Source: CAG-882 sp050874385 (GTDB lineage: Bacteria; Bacillota; Clostridia; Lachnospirales; Lachnospiraceae). From it: 64,000 bases of DNA. Both the position numbers and the translations under genes were made by a program. The stretch is from the NCBI GenBank assembly GCA_050874385.1, contig JBNMKO010000001.1, positions 62,001 through 126,000 of the forward strand, in the 5' to 3' direction. Shown here one piece after another: positions 33,046 through 42,446 of this stretch. The notes under the pieces were generated by a model, which worked only from the letters and a program-made list of their open reading frames with translations, searched no databases and was not told where the DNA came from. Position 1 is the first letter of the stretch, and the number at the start of each line of letters is the position of its first letter.

Positions 33046-34578
33046 ATGAAGCTCTTAAAACCAAAAACAAAGATTATGCCATACGTTAATAAGATTTTCA
33101 AATATGTGAGCATGGTATTTTATGTATTTGCGCTCTATGAATTATGGCATTTATGTCAATTTGGCGGTGTGCAGAGACATTTTCAAAGAGTTGTGATTGG
33201 AATTGCTGGCTGTGTATTTACATTTATTTTGTGGCTTGTAACAAGAAAATATAGGCAAAAAGCGGATTTAGAAAGTACTTCAAGGAAGAAATTATTCCAT
33301 ATTCAAGTTGGTATTTTTCTTATAGTCACGCTTTTCTTTGGAGGGCGAATTGTATATTCGGCGGTTCCGTATCATGGTGCATTGTCGTGGAAGGTGGACG
33401 AAATGATGCGAAAAAAGGAAATTCCGCTTGAACACAACAATATTTATGAGACGGGGGTTGAGGGAATACTTTCGGATTTGAAGGAGAAATTAGAGCTGCC
33501 GGATAAGCTATATATAGCCAACAAATTTCAGGTAAGATTTGATGAAACTGGTGATATTCAGAGCATTTATGCCTTTTTATATGGAAAGAATGAGAAGGGC
33601 AGTGAAAAGACATATCTTGTAGATTATGACGCTAAGAGCAGTAATTCCATGAAAGTCTGGGTGGACGGCAATGCGAATGGCGGGTATGAGGATGATATGA
33701 GCCTTTCGCCTATGCTAAAGATTTTGGACAATGCGGACTGGATAAATCAGGTAAAGAGCTGGTCAGAAAATTTTGAAAAAAAGCAGGTATACGAACTTCT
33801 CTATCTGGGACGGAGGGCTTTTGGCTCGGCGGATGGGCTGTGCTATATTCCGGGAGATGCCGATGGCGACGGAGTTGTGGATGGTGATGGCAATTTTTTG
33901 CGGCTTGACAATGGCGGTGAGATTGTCGGGTTTGAGGTGTCGTTGCATATCCCGGCGGAGGAGAGCGTTACACCGGTGAGATATATCATGGAGCCTTTGT
34001 ATGTAAGTCAGGGCGAGTTAGCGCAGGAGAACACCACAAAACAGGTGGAGGAAGCTAAGGAAGCACAGCGTTGGACGACGGATAACAGCGACGGGACAAT
34101 GTATTTCTTTTTGGATGAGCAGAGAGGCTGGCGTTTGGTGGTGACGGACGCGGCTGCCGGAAGCAGGTACTATGAATTGGAGATGAGTGCGGACGGAGGT
34201 GACACTTGGGAGCGAATAAATACAAATCCATTCGACGGGCAGATGGGAGCTGCCGAGGGGATTTTGTTCTTTAATGGGAGCTTTGGAGTGATTGGACTTG
34301 CGGGTGCATCGAGTTCACATTCGGAGTTGTACATCACTAGGGACGGAGGAGGAACCTTTGAAGAGATAGAGCTTCCGATGGATACGGTTACGAAGCTTCC
34401 ACAGCTTGCCTATGAATGTGAATTTACGGCGGCGGATTATGACTATTTGAATATGCCTGAAAAAGATGGCGATGTATTTTCAATAATTGTCACAACCCAA
34501 GCCGGCGAGAGTGAAGGGATAGTATTTAAGTCGACGGATGAAGGATTGACATGGGAGTATAACGGGATAACACAATAA
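33046..34578 (+). CDS. Membrane protein with large extracytoplasmic repeat-like domain
   Basis: A 510-residue protein not assigned to a named family. Three hydrophobic segments (near residues 20-38, 48-65 and 85-105) precede a large exported region. That region holds a calcium-loop-like stretch (GDADGDGVVDGDGNFL, near 275) resembling dockerin/EF-hand loops, and near the C-terminus two Asp-box-like units (SADGGDTWERI; TRDGGGTFEEI; STDEGLTWEY) as in sialidase/BNR beta-propellers. The Asp-box units argue for a partial propeller and possible sugar or surface binding. Start has TGAGGAGG. Host-like codon use. Confidence 0.65.
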   Translation: MKLLKPKTKIMPYVNKIFKYVSMVFYVFALYELWHLCQFGGVQRHFQRVVIGIAGCVFTFILWLVTRKYRQKADLESTSRKKLFHIQVGIFLIVTLFFGGRIVYSAVPYHGALSWKVDEMMRKKEIPLEHNNIYETGVEGILSDLKEKLELPDKLYIANKFQVRFDETGDIQSIYAFLYGKNEKGSEKTYLVDYDAKSSNSMKVWVDGNANGGYEDDMSLSPMLKILDNADWINQVKSWSENFEKKQVYELLYLGRRAFGSADGLCYIPGDADGDGVVDGDGNFLRLDNGGEIVGFEVSLHIPAEESVTPVRYIMEPLYVSQGELAQENTTKQVEEAKEAQRWTTDNSDGTMYFFLDEQRGWRLVVTDAAAGSRYYELEMSADGGDTWERINTNPFDGQMGAAEGILFFNGSFGVIGLAGASSSHSELYITRDGGGTFEEIELPMDTVTKLPQLAYECEFTAADYDYLNMPEKDGDVFSIIVTTQAGESEGIVFKSTDEGLTWEYNGITQ

Positions 34579-34591
34579 ATATTTTTTTAGT

Positions 34592-34670
34592 AAGTGTCAA
34601 AAGTATAAATTGCGCGGCAATGAGGCAGTCAGCCTACATTAGCGAGCGTTAAAATTTGCTTTTGACACTT
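34592..34670. other. Long-armed hairpin in a 363-bp intergenic region
   Basis: AAGTGTCAAAAG (34592-34603) and CTTTTGACACTT (34659-34670) are perfect 12-bp inverted arms around a 55-nt, GC-richer loop. It may terminate the upstream gene or be a small repeat element. The rest of 34579-34941 is AT-rich and holds nothing else recognisable before the chemoreceptor's AAGGAGGG site. Confidence 0.45.
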
Positions 34671-34941
34671 ATATTATTGTAGAGATAAATTTATAGAGAT
34701 GGCTAGGGTGGCATGTGACTATAATTATTTGTAGAAATTGGACAAAATATATAGAAAAATCTCTCATATTGTGGTAATATTGTACCAATAAAACTTGGTT
34801 TATTCAGTCTGTATAATATGTCGAATAGAGACTGATTTTCAAGCGATTAATAATATAGAAATGTGCATAAAATTAGAAAATATGAGCTACACACATTTAT
34901 CTATATTAAAAAACAATAAGTATGAAGGAGGGATTTTTTAT

Positions 34942-36948
34942 ATGAGGGAACAAAAAAAGCAGAAAAAATCCATAACCTCAATCAAGACCAAGCTTCTTGC
35001 GGCTGTTGGTACACTGGTGCTTATACTGGTGCTCATCCTGATTTTTATTTCCTATACAATTTCAAAGAATATAATTAAGGATGAGTCAATGCAGCTGCTT
35101 GAACTTTCCACCAATAATCAGGCATCGCAGATTGAGTCGTGGATGTCGGAAAATCTCAATGTGTTCAATACATTTAAGCACGATATTGAGACGATGAATT
35201 ACACGGATGCACAGCTTCAGACGTTGCTTGACGGTTATCTTGGAAGAAGCACCAACTATCCGGATGGATTTTACATTGCGGACACGTTGGGCAATGTGAT
35301 GCAGGCTGAGGGCGTGGAGTACAAAAAGACGGCTGATAAGTCGGCGACGTGGTATAATGAGGCGCTCACAAGGGTCAATATGGCATTTGGAGATGTACAC
35401 ACCAATGAGGCAGGTGAGGATGTCATAAGTGCCGGTGCAATTTTGCGTGAACCGGATAGGGCTGGCGGGATAAGCGGCAGAACAAGGCTTCTTGTGGTTG
35501 ATGTGCCGATAGCGCACATTCAGGTTATTGTAAATTCTTTTATAAGCATGGACGATGCGCAGGCTGTCCTTGTTGACCGCGAGAATATGAGCATAATCTC
35601 AAAGAGTGACGATGAACTTAGTGGAACATTAAAAGATGGGACAGGATTTCTTGGCACGATAGGTCAGAGAGTTTCGGAGCAGAATTTTGATGAGTTGACG
35701 CTTTCGGGAAATATTGTGGATTTTAAGGAGATTTCCGGGACAAACTGGGTGCTTGTATCCTATGTGCCTGAGTCTACAATTTTTAAGGATTTAATTTCGC
35801 TTAGAACAACAATGATGGTTGCGGGTGCTATAGTGCTTGTGGTACTTCTCGCTCTTATGGAGAGAATGGTGCATTACATGATTAAGCCAATCCGCTCTCT
35901 CACGGACTCTATTGTGACTATGGCATCGGGTGACTTTACCGTTGACATAAAGACAAAGGGAAATGATGAGATTACACTTATGGGAAGAAGCATGAAGGAG
36001 TTTGCCGCGTCCATGAGAGGTATGATTAATGATATAATGAATGCCTCCGAGACTTTGCAGGGGCAGGCGGAGTCGAGCACGTCGGTGTCAGGCGGTCTTT
36101 ATGAGGCATCGGTCAAGCAGTCAAAGACCATAGATGAGCTCAACACGACGGTTGACCAGCTCTCAACATCTGTCAGTGAGATTGCGGAAAGTGCAACATC
36201 ACTTGCGCTTGTCGTATCTGACACGCAGGAGAACAGCGTAAAGGCTGAGGACAGAATGAACGAGACAGTCAAGGTTGCTGAGAACGGCAAGAGTGATATG
36301 CAAAAGGTCGGCGACGCAATGCGCTCCATCGAGCAGTCCATAACAGAACTTCAGGAGTCAATCGACAAGGTGGGAACAGCTTCACTTGAGATAAATAAGA
36401 TAGTGGGAATGATTGGAGATATCGCTGACGAGACAAATCTTCTTTCGTTAAATGCGTCCATAGAGGCGGCGAGAGCAGGCGAGGCAGGGCGAGGCTTTGC
36501 GGTTGTTGCAGGTGAGATAGGAAGCCTTGCGGAGAACAGCAACCAGTCGGTACAGAAAATTCAGAAGCTTATAAATGAGGTTACGGCGCTTGTAGGTGAG
36601 ACCGTGGATAAGGCAAAGAGCAGCGTGGAGGAGATTGACAATAGCAGCGAGCTTGTCCATCAGGCGGTAAAGACGTTTGATATAATCTATGATAACATTA
36701 TGGATGCAAGCAGTGTTGTAAACAATATGGCATCGAGCATGTCAAAGGTTGCCGATGTGTCGACAAATGTTGCGTCAATCACCGAGGAGCAGGCGGCGAG
36801 TGCAGAGCTTATCTCAAAAAATGCCGGAAATATTGCGTCGGAGTCACAGAATATAACCCACAGCAGTGAGCGTGTTTCCGACACGGCAAAGGAACTTGAA
36901 GACACTTCCCAGAAGCTTAGAGCTCAGATTAATTCCTTTAAAGTGTAG
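34942..36948 (+). CDS. Methyl-accepting chemotaxis protein (Cache-type sensor)
   Basis: A 668-residue chemoreceptor. Residues 14-40 form membrane helix 1 (LLAAVGTLVLILVLILIFIS), about 45-285 an extracytoplasmic Cache-like ligand domain, then helix 2 (MVAGAIVLVVLLALM), a HAMP domain, and a long cytoplasmic signalling coiled coil. The hairpin tip is visible as IADETNLLSLNASIEAARAG followed by EAGRGFAVVAGEIGSLAE. ATG at 34942 is chosen for its AAGGAGGG site; the frame upstream is non-coding. The next gene downstream is a binding-protein lipoprotein that might feed it ligand. Confidence 0.93.
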   Translation: MREQKKQKKSITSIKTKLLAAVGTLVLILVLILIFISYTISKNIIKDESMQLLELSTNNQASQIESWMSENLNVFNTFKHDIETMNYTDAQLQTLLDGYLGRSTNYPDGFYIADTLGNVMQAEGVEYKKTADKSATWYNEALTRVNMAFGDVHTNEAGEDVISAGAILREPDRAGGISGRTRLLVVDVPIAHIQVIVNSFISMDDAQAVLVDRENMSIISKSDDELSGTLKDGTGFLGTIGQRVSEQNFDELTLSGNIVDFKEISGTNWVLVSYVPESTIFKDLISLRTTMMVAGAIVLVVLLALMERMVHYMIKPIRSLTDSIVTMASGDFTVDIKTKGNDEITLMGRSMKEFAASMRGMINDIMNASETLQGQAESSTSVSGGLYEASVKQSKTIDELNTTVDQLSTSVSEIAESATSLALVVSDTQENSVKAEDRMNETVKVAENGKSDMQKVGDAMRSIEQSITELQESIDKVGTASLEINKIVGMIGDIADETNLLSLNASIEAARAGEAGRGFAVVAGEIGSLAENSNQSVQKIQKLINEVTALVGETVDKAKSSVEEIDNSSELVHQAVKTFDIIYDNIMDASSVVNNMASSMSKVADVSTNVASITEEQAASAELISKNAGNIASESQNITHSSERVSDTAKELEDTSQKLRAQINSFKV

Positions 36949-36967
36949 TGGCTGATTGTTAAGCGAT

Positions 36968-36996
36968 TAAAAATCTGAAAATATATACGCCGATAT
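36968..36996 (+). promoter_or_regulatory. SigD (sigma-28)-like promoter
   Basis: GCCGATAT at 36989-36996 is a full match to the sigma-28 -10 element of Firmicutes. Upstream, TAAA (36968) is 17 nt away, or AAAA (36970) 15 nt away. It points at the binding-protein gene starting at 37120. Two related 20-bp direct repeats (36955-36974 and 37083-37102) flank it. Confidence 0.5.
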
Positions 36997-37119
36997 ATGT
37001 GTAAATTGTTGCATATACAAGCTGCTATATCTTAATAAATTGCTTTACATTAAAAGATGTATTAATTTTTAGAATTGCTATAATTGTTAAGCAGTTAAAA
37101 ATATATGGAGGGATGAAAG

Positions 37120-38151
37120 ATGAAAGGTGTGTTATATGATAGTATATACAGAAAAGGTATATCAAGGACTTTGTTTGCAAGGGCAACAGTGTTATTGTGT
37201 GCGGTCTTGATGGTGTCGATGCTGACAGGCTGTGCCGGAGGTTCAAACAGTGCATCATCCGGCAATGCCAAGATTTTGATTTCGACATGTGCCAAGGGTG
37301 ATGCGTTCAGGGATTCTCTTGTGTCAGCGCTTGAGGCGGCTTGCGACAGGCAGCAGGTTGCTTACAGCACAGTATATGCCGAACAGTCGGCGGAGGAGCA
37401 GGTTGCACAGATTAAGGGTGCAAAAAGCCAGGGATATACGGCGGTTATATGCAGACTTATGGATGCGGACACAGCCTTGCAGATAGAGAGGGCTGCGGAC
37501 GGTCTGCCGGTCATATTTATAAACAACTCTCCTGATGAGACCTATTTGGAAGCTGATAAATATATTTATGTGGCATCCGACGAGAACGTTGCGGGGAGCT
37601 ATGAGGCGCAGTATGTTTTAGATAAGCTGTCGGGAAAGAGTGAGATAAATGTAATGATTTTGCAGGGAGAGAAGACACATTCGGCGACAAAGGGAAGAAC
37701 CGATGCGGCTAAAAGGGTGTTAAACGAGTCGGGAAAGAAGATAAATTATGTTTTTCAGGACTATGCCGATTGGAGCACTGACCTTGGAAAGGAATATTTT
37801 GAGATATTTAACTCGACAGGGCGCTCTGTGGACTGCGTTATAAGCAACAATGACTCGATGGCTGTGGGCGCGATAGAGGGAATGGAAGTCTGTGGGGTTG
37901 ACCCAGGTTCAATAATAGTCTGCGGTGTCGATGCCACGGCAGAGGGATGTCAGCTTGTGAAGGAGGGCAAGATGGACTTTACGGTCTGCCAGAACGCCGT
38001 CAATCAGGCAAATGCGGCTGTCGATGTGGCTGTTATGCTCTCTTCGGGCAAATCCATAAAGGATTATGACAAAACAGCGTCTACCGGATATCAGGTGTGG
38101 GTTGATTTTGAGAAGGTTGATGCCTCAAATGTTGCACAGTATCTTAAATAA
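37120..38151 (+). CDS. Periplasmic-binding-protein-like lipoprotein (sugar-type, family 1)
   Basis: A 343-residue exported lipoprotein. A signal peptide ends in the lipobox MLTGC near residue 39, followed by a Gly/Ser linker and a two-lobe type 1 periplasmic-binding fold like RbsB/MglB (KILISTCAKGDAFRDSLVSA; CVISNNDSMAVGAIEGME; IIVCGVDATAEGCQLV). Such proteins bind sugars or autoinducer-2. No ATPase or permease lies nearby, so it probably delivers ligand to a receptor, either the chemoreceptor just upstream or the hybrid kinase at 39140, rather than to a transporter. The sigma-28-like promoter upstream supports a chemotaxis link. Confidence 0.85.
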   Translation: MKGVLYDSIYRKGISRTLFARATVLLCAVLMVSMLTGCAGGSNSASSGNAKILISTCAKGDAFRDSLVSALEAACDRQQVAYSTVYAEQSAEEQVAQIKGAKSQGYTAVICRLMDADTALQIERAADGLPVIFINNSPDETYLEADKYIYVASDENVAGSYEAQYVLDKLSGKSEINVMILQGEKTHSATKGRTDAAKRVLNESGKKINYVFQDYADWSTDLGKEYFEIFNSTGRSVDCVISNNDSMAVGAIEGMEVCGVDPGSIIVCGVDATAEGCQLVKEGKMDFTVCQNAVNQANAAVDVAVMLSSGKSIKDYDKTASTGYQVWVDFEKVDASNVAQYLK

Positions 38152-38221
38152 CTGCACAGTAATCATGGTTTTATAATGATGAGCAAAATAATAGATATAT
38201 TTGGAAAAATGAAATAATAAA

Positions 38222-38352
38222 CTATAAATGAGCAATTATGAAAAAGTGCACAGAAATAGCTGATATTTGTTCAAATTTAAAATAGATTTCAATAAAAGTA
38301 TCTTTATATGGCGAATAAATTTGTGTAATATTTTAAATTTGTTCATCTATAG
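38222..38352. repeat. MITE-like repeat, copy 1 (131 bp)
   Basis: Bounded by CTATAAATGAGCAA (38222-38235) and TTGTTCATCTATAG (38339-38352), imperfect terminal inverted repeats. Directly outside is TAATAAA on both sides (38215-38221 and 38353-38359), a perfect 7-bp target duplication. Internal arms CAAATTTAAAATA and TATTTTAAATTTG are complementary, so the unit can fold on itself. No coding capacity. Related copies at 42447 and 56358. Confidence 0.8.
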
Positions 38353-38391
38353 TAATAAAATTATAAAGCAGAGAAAGAGGAAAAATCAGTT

Positions 38392-39042
38392 ATGGTCGAA
38401 AAAATGTTGGAACTGATAGAAAAAAGTTTTCCGCTTAGTGAACGTGATGCAGGGGAATACTCATCCGCAAAGGTAGGTCCTATGAAGTTTCAAATCAGAT
38501 ATTTTGACGCGGCTGGACTTGGGCGGGTGTCGGTTATGAAGGGAAGTGCGATGTTCGGGCTTATGAAGATGGATACTCTTATTGTGAACCCTTTTGCGCG
38601 TGATATGGCACTTTTTTCGTATGACAGGATATATGCAATGGGAAATGACACAATTTTTTTGGAGCTTTATGATACGCGAATGGATAAGAGCGGATTGATG
38701 GGGGATATAGAAAGTGTTGTAAGCAGATATGATGATATACCTGAACAGCCGGTGGCACCTAACTGGTATGACAATATAAAGCTTCCCGGCAGCCTTAAAA
38801 AGAAAGGCAAAAAGAATATTACACCGCGTTTTGACAGGCTTGCACAGGAGTACCTTAATTCTTTTATAGAACTTGTCAGACAGGCACCGGAATGTGATGT
38901 AAGACAGAAGAAGAAAGCTGCGGCTGTGTACACTCAGGGGCTTTTAAAAAATGGAGGACCAAGTACAGACCAGTTTGTGAAGGCAAAGGGAATGGAATAT
39001 ACCGAATATCTATTTAGAAACATTTTGTTTGGCACAGAGTAG
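38392..39042 (+). CDS. Conserved protein of unknown function
   Basis: A soluble 216-residue protein with no signal peptide or membrane segment. The middle (VNPFARDMALFSYDRIYAMG, ELYDTRMD) is beta-rich; the C-terminal ~80 residues are helical and lysine-rich, ending TEYLFRNILFGTE. The pattern of a P-x-x-D-x-P/A-x-F core followed by a late K-x-x-x-Y/F-x-x-x-LF ending faintly recalls ferredoxin-dependent bilin reductases, but no catalytic residues can be matched with confidence. Preceded by AGAGGAAAA. A terminator follows 9 bp downstream. Confidence 0.55.
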   Translation: MVEKMLELIEKSFPLSERDAGEYSSAKVGPMKFQIRYFDAAGLGRVSVMKGSAMFGLMKMDTLIVNPFARDMALFSYDRIYAMGNDTIFLELYDTRMDKSGLMGDIESVVSRYDDIPEQPVAPNWYDNIKLPGSLKKKGKKNITPRFDRLAQEYLNSFIELVRQAPECDVRQKKKAAAVYTQGLLKNGGPSTDQFVKAKGMEYTEYLFRNILFGTE

Positions 39043-39050
39043 TCAAAAAG

Positions 39051-39083
39051 CCTGTCAGGATTTTTTATCTTGTCAGGCTCTTT
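39051..39083 (+). terminator. Rho-independent terminator
   Basis: AAAGCCTGTCA and TGTCAGGCTCTTTT form a stem with one mismatch and a short T-rich loop, followed by a T-run, just after the stop at 39042. Confidence 0.7.
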
Positions 39084-39139
39084 TATTTACAAAAGAGTTA
39101 TGTTAAAATAAGCACAAAAAAATAATCAGGTGGTAATAA

Positions 39140-41194
39140 ATGAACAGAGGGAAAGTCCAAAACGGAACAAGGTTAAAGGCTGTGCTGGTATTCCTATTTA
39201 TTTTTTGTGCCATAAATGGGATTGTACATATGCAGTTTGCAAATCAGAAGAACGCCGAAAAGCTGAAGGCAGCATATACCGCCGAATCTACGGTTGAGAG
39301 GATAGAGGCACAGCTCAACAAGTATTTTTCAAAGTCGGATTTGTTAAAAAAGATAGTTGAGTCGGGAAAGGAACTAAGTGATGAGGAGTTTGACAGCCTG
39401 TCGGGATTTCTTCAAAATGATGAGACAGTCATTGAGGCTATAGAGATGGCCAAGGACGGGATTGTGTCTAAGGTATATCCGCTTGAGGGAAATGAGGAGG
39501 CAATCGGGCTTAACATGCTTGAAAATTCGGCGCGTAAGACCGAGGCTAGACTTTCGATGGACAGCGGAAAGTACACGATAGCCGGGCCGTATGAGCTTGT
39601 GCAGGGCGGAACCGGAGCGCTTTTGTTTGACCCGATATATACGACGGATGAGAATGGGCAGAAAAATTTCTGGGGTTTTTCAATACTTGTGATGAACTGG
39701 GAGGAATTTATAAGTGAAATCCAGCTCGAAGCACTTGAGGATGCGGCATATCACTATTGTATCTGGAAGACGGATATGACCACCGGAGAGGAAATTTCGA
39801 TTTCAGAAAGCGGAGGGGTGATACCTGATGATGCCTTGGAGGTCGTGTGTTCAGTGCCGAATGACAACTGGCATTTTGAGATAATTCCTGTTGGCGGCTG
39901 GATTTCAAGAACTGACATTTTATTTGGCATTGTATTTTCAAGTGTTATTGCGGCTCTTGTGACGGTGGTATACTGGCAGTTTGAGATGAGAAGATATAAA
40001 GAGGCCTTATACACGGCAAATATTGAGAAAGCTGCGATGGAGGCTAAGTCAGCCAACGAGGCAAAGACGAGATTTCTTTTTAACATGAGCCATGATATAA
40101 GAACTCCGCTAAATGCCATCATAGGCTTTTCGGATTTGTTGAAGGAGCATTTGGATGACAGTGCGAAGGTGGCGGATTATATTGAAAAAATACGCTCATC
40201 AGGTTCGATGCTGTTGTCTATAATCAATCATGTGCTTGAGGTCGCAAGGATAGAGAGCGGAAAACTGACTTTGAATGAGAAGGTGACGTGCATAAGCGAT
40301 ATAGCAGACTCATTGCAGGCTGTATTTGAGCCGACGGTGCAGGATAAGGAGCTGTCATGCAATATCAATTGTAACATTGTGCATGAGAATGTCATATGTG
40401 ATGAGACTAAGGTAAGGGAAATATTTTTAAATATAATTGGAAATTCTGTCAAATATACTCCGGATGGAGGACGCATAAGAGCGGATATTGTCGAGGTTGA
40501 CTGCGAAAAAAACGGCTATGCAAGTTTTAGAGTTGTCATATCGGATAATGGCATAGGGATGAGCAAGGAATATCTTCCACATATATTTGAGGAATTTACG
40601 AGGGAACACTCAAGCACTGAGGCGAAGGTTGACGGGACAGGGCTTGGACTTCCTATTGTGAAAGCACTGCTTGACCTGATGGGCGGAACTATAGATGTCA
40701 AGAGTGAGCCGGGAAAAGGAGCCACAACGGTAATCATGCTTACATTTCCTATAGCTAACAAGGCACAGATAACGGACGAGAGCAGGCAAAGGAGAGAACT
40801 CCTTCTTAACAGTTTAAAGGGAAAGCGTGTATTGCTTGCCGAGGACAATGATTTGAACGCCGAGATTGCCATCACGATATTAAATGAAAATGGAATTGAG
40901 GTGGACAGGGCAGCGGATGGTCGGATTTGCGTTGATATGTTGAAGGCGGCGCGGGAGGATTACTACGATGGTATCTTGATGGATATTCAGATGCCGAATA
41001 TGGACGGATATGAGGCTACCGAGGAGATAAGAAAGTTGAGGGGAAAGCGCGGAATTATACCGATTATTGCAATGACTGCCAATGCGTTTGAGGAGGACAG
41101 GAAAAAGGCGTTTGTGACAGGAATGAATGCGCATATCGTAAAGCCGATAGATGTGAATGTCATGCTTGAGACACTTGGAAAATTTATAGTGTAG
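39140..41194 (+). CDS. Hybrid sensor histidine kinase with receiver domain
   Basis: A 684-residue hybrid kinase. N-terminal membrane helix (AVLVFLFIFCAINGIVHM), extracytoplasmic CHASE-like sensor (residues ~35-255), helix 2 (ILFGIVFSSVIAALVTVVYW), HisKA with the active histidine in NMSHDIRTPLNAIIGFSDLL, HATPase_c (IFLNIIGNSVKYTPDGG; GTGLGLPIVKALLDLMGG), and a C-terminal receiver with acidic pocket (VLLAEDNDLNAEIA), phospho-aspartate in DGILMDIQMPNMDGY and lysine in HIVKPID. No output domain or separate regulator is adjacent, so the phosphoryl group probably passes to an unlinked phosphotransfer protein. Nearby binding-protein lipoprotein at 37120 could supply its ligand (inference). Confidence 0.92.
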   Translation: MNRGKVQNGTRLKAVLVFLFIFCAINGIVHMQFANQKNAEKLKAAYTAESTVERIEAQLNKYFSKSDLLKKIVESGKELSDEEFDSLSGFLQNDETVIEAIEMAKDGIVSKVYPLEGNEEAIGLNMLENSARKTEARLSMDSGKYTIAGPYELVQGGTGALLFDPIYTTDENGQKNFWGFSILVMNWEEFISEIQLEALEDAAYHYCIWKTDMTTGEEISISESGGVIPDDALEVVCSVPNDNWHFEIIPVGGWISRTDILFGIVFSSVIAALVTVVYWQFEMRRYKEALYTANIEKAAMEAKSANEAKTRFLFNMSHDIRTPLNAIIGFSDLLKEHLDDSAKVADYIEKIRSSGSMLLSIINHVLEVARIESGKLTLNEKVTCISDIADSLQAVFEPTVQDKELSCNINCNIVHENVICDETKVREIFLNIIGNSVKYTPDGGRIRADIVEVDCEKNGYASFRVVISDNGIGMSKEYLPHIFEEFTREHSSTEAKVDGTGLGLPIVKALLDLMGGTIDVKSEPGKGATTVIMLTFPIANKAQITDESRQRRELLLNSLKGKRVLLAEDNDLNAEIAITILNENGIEVDRAADGRICVDMLKAAREDYYDGILMDIQMPNMDGYEATEEIRKLRGKRGIIPIIAMTANAFEEDRKKAFVTGMNAHIVKPIDVNVMLETLGKFIV

Positions 41195-41261
41195 CTTAAG
41201 CTTGTACATAGTTGGAGAATTTTTAATCAGACATTTGTTCAATTTAATAAAGTATTTGTCA

Positions 41262-41312
41262 AAAAAAGAGAAGCTGTTGATATATTTTTCATATCGGCAG
41301 CTTCTCTTTTTT
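41262..41312. terminator. Strong bidirectional terminator
   Basis: AAAAAAGAGAAGCTG continuing to TTGATAT on the left and ATATCGGCAGCTTCTCTTTT on the right form a long stem (41262-41283 with 41291-41312) flanked by A- and T-runs. It separates the converging hybrid-kinase and SDR genes. Confidence 0.8.
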
Positions 41313-41316
41313 ACCA

Positions 41317-42117
41317 TTACGGTCTCTGGCCAAGTCCGCCCTCAAGGGTGAGTGTCTCACCTGTCATAAACTTGAAGTCAGGTGATGCGAGCTGAACACA
41401 GACACGTCCGATTTCTGTCTCGACATTTCCGTAGTGACCCATAGGCGGCATTTTTACGTTTGCCTTGAATGCGTCAGGATATGCCTTCTCGAAATTTTCA
41501 AGCTGTGCAGTCCATGCGAGCGGACATACGATGTTGACATTGATGCCATCAGGACCCCACTCGGTTGCGGCTACTCTTGTAAGACCTCTTATTCCCTCTT
41601 TGGCAGCGGCATAAGCGCACTGACCAAAGTTTCCAAAAAGACCTGCGCCGGATGCAAAGTTGATAACGGAACCCTTAGTCTCCTTGAGATATGGATAGCA
41701 TGCCTTCATATAATAAAAGGCGGCATACAGACCGGAATACACTGCAAGGTCGAACTGTTCGGTTGTGTGGTCAGAAAGTTTTACACCCGATGCGGAAGCC
41801 TGTGCATTGTTGATGAGCACATCAATTCTTCCGAAAGTGTCAATCGCCTGCTTTACGACATTTGCCACTGTAGCCTCATTGTCGGCTCCGGCGTTCACAT
41901 CCGCCTGTACGGCGAGAACCTTGATGCCGAATTTCTCCTCGAGCTCTGCCTTTGCGTCCTCAAGCTTCTTAACATTTCTTCCCGTGATAACGAGGTTGGC
42001 ACCTTCCTTTGCGTATGCCGTTGCGATGCCGTACCCGATTGAGCCGCAGCTTCCGTCCTGCAAAACGGCTCTTCCTCCGCCTGTGATGATGGCTGTCTTA
42101 CCTGTCAAAAATCCCAT
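41317..42117 (-). CDS. Short-chain dehydrogenase/reductase
   Basis: A 266-residue NAD(P)-dependent SDR. The dinucleotide loop is unusual: TGGGRAVLQDGSCGSIGYG has extra residues before SIGYGIA, the divergent spacing seen in FabI/FabL-type enoyl reductases, whereas the active-site motif is the classical Y-A-A-A-K (QCAYAAAKEG) with serine in VINFASGAG. NNAQ replaces the usual NNAG. The C-terminus FMTGETLTLEGGLGQRP is typical. The substrate is unknown. A terminator lies just past the stop, and the gene is a single unit. Confidence 0.85.
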   Translation of the reverse strand: MGFLTGKTAIITGGGRAVLQDGSCGSIGYGIATAYAKEGANLVITGRNVKKLEDAKAELEEKFGIKVLAVQADVNAGADNEATVANVVKQAIDTFGRIDVLINNAQASASGVKLSDHTTEQFDLAVYSGLYAAFYYMKACYPYLKETKGSVINFASGAGLFGNFGQCAYAAAKEGIRGLTRVAATEWGPDGINVNIVCPLAWTAQLENFEKAYPDAFKANVKMPPMGHYGNVETEIGRVCVQLASPDFKFMTGETLTLEGGLGQRP

Positions 42118-42265
42118 TTATATTGCCCCTTTCTTAAAGTTATTTTTATCAAAAATATCTTGGCATTTAACCAAATCAAGTAAGTCCCCTGCTTCAATTG
42201 CATGCAATAAGCAATGGGTGGGGACTTGCACTGCGAAGCAGTTATTTGGTTATGAGCAAGAAGCG

Positions 42266-42288
42266 AAGCGGATTGCGAATATCCGCTT
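42266..42288. other. GC-rich palindrome in the SDR upstream region
   Basis: AAGCGGAT (42266-42273), loop TGCGAAT, ATCCGCTT (42281-42288). It sits in a GC-rich patch (42195-42305) unlike the AT-rich surroundings, upstream of the SDR gene on the other strand. Similar words (AATATCCGC, CAATCCGC) recur near 250 and 43530. It may be an operator or a short dispersed repeat. Confidence 0.4.
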
Positions 42289-42446
42289 GCCCCATGCCGC
42301 ATGACTGTATTATAACACAGTTGTATGATAATTGTACATAGAAAACAAAAATTTAACAAAAAAATTACACTATATGTGGATAATATGAGAATAAAATTCT
42401 TTTATGTTATTGTTGTCAGCTATAATTCGGCGGTGCTATAATTACA

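Noticed and set aside
41317..42117. FabI enoyl-ACP reductase
   Set aside because: The SIGYGIA loop resembles FabI, but the active site is the classical Y-x-x-x-K rather than FabI's Y-x6-K, and no fatty-acid genes are adjacent.
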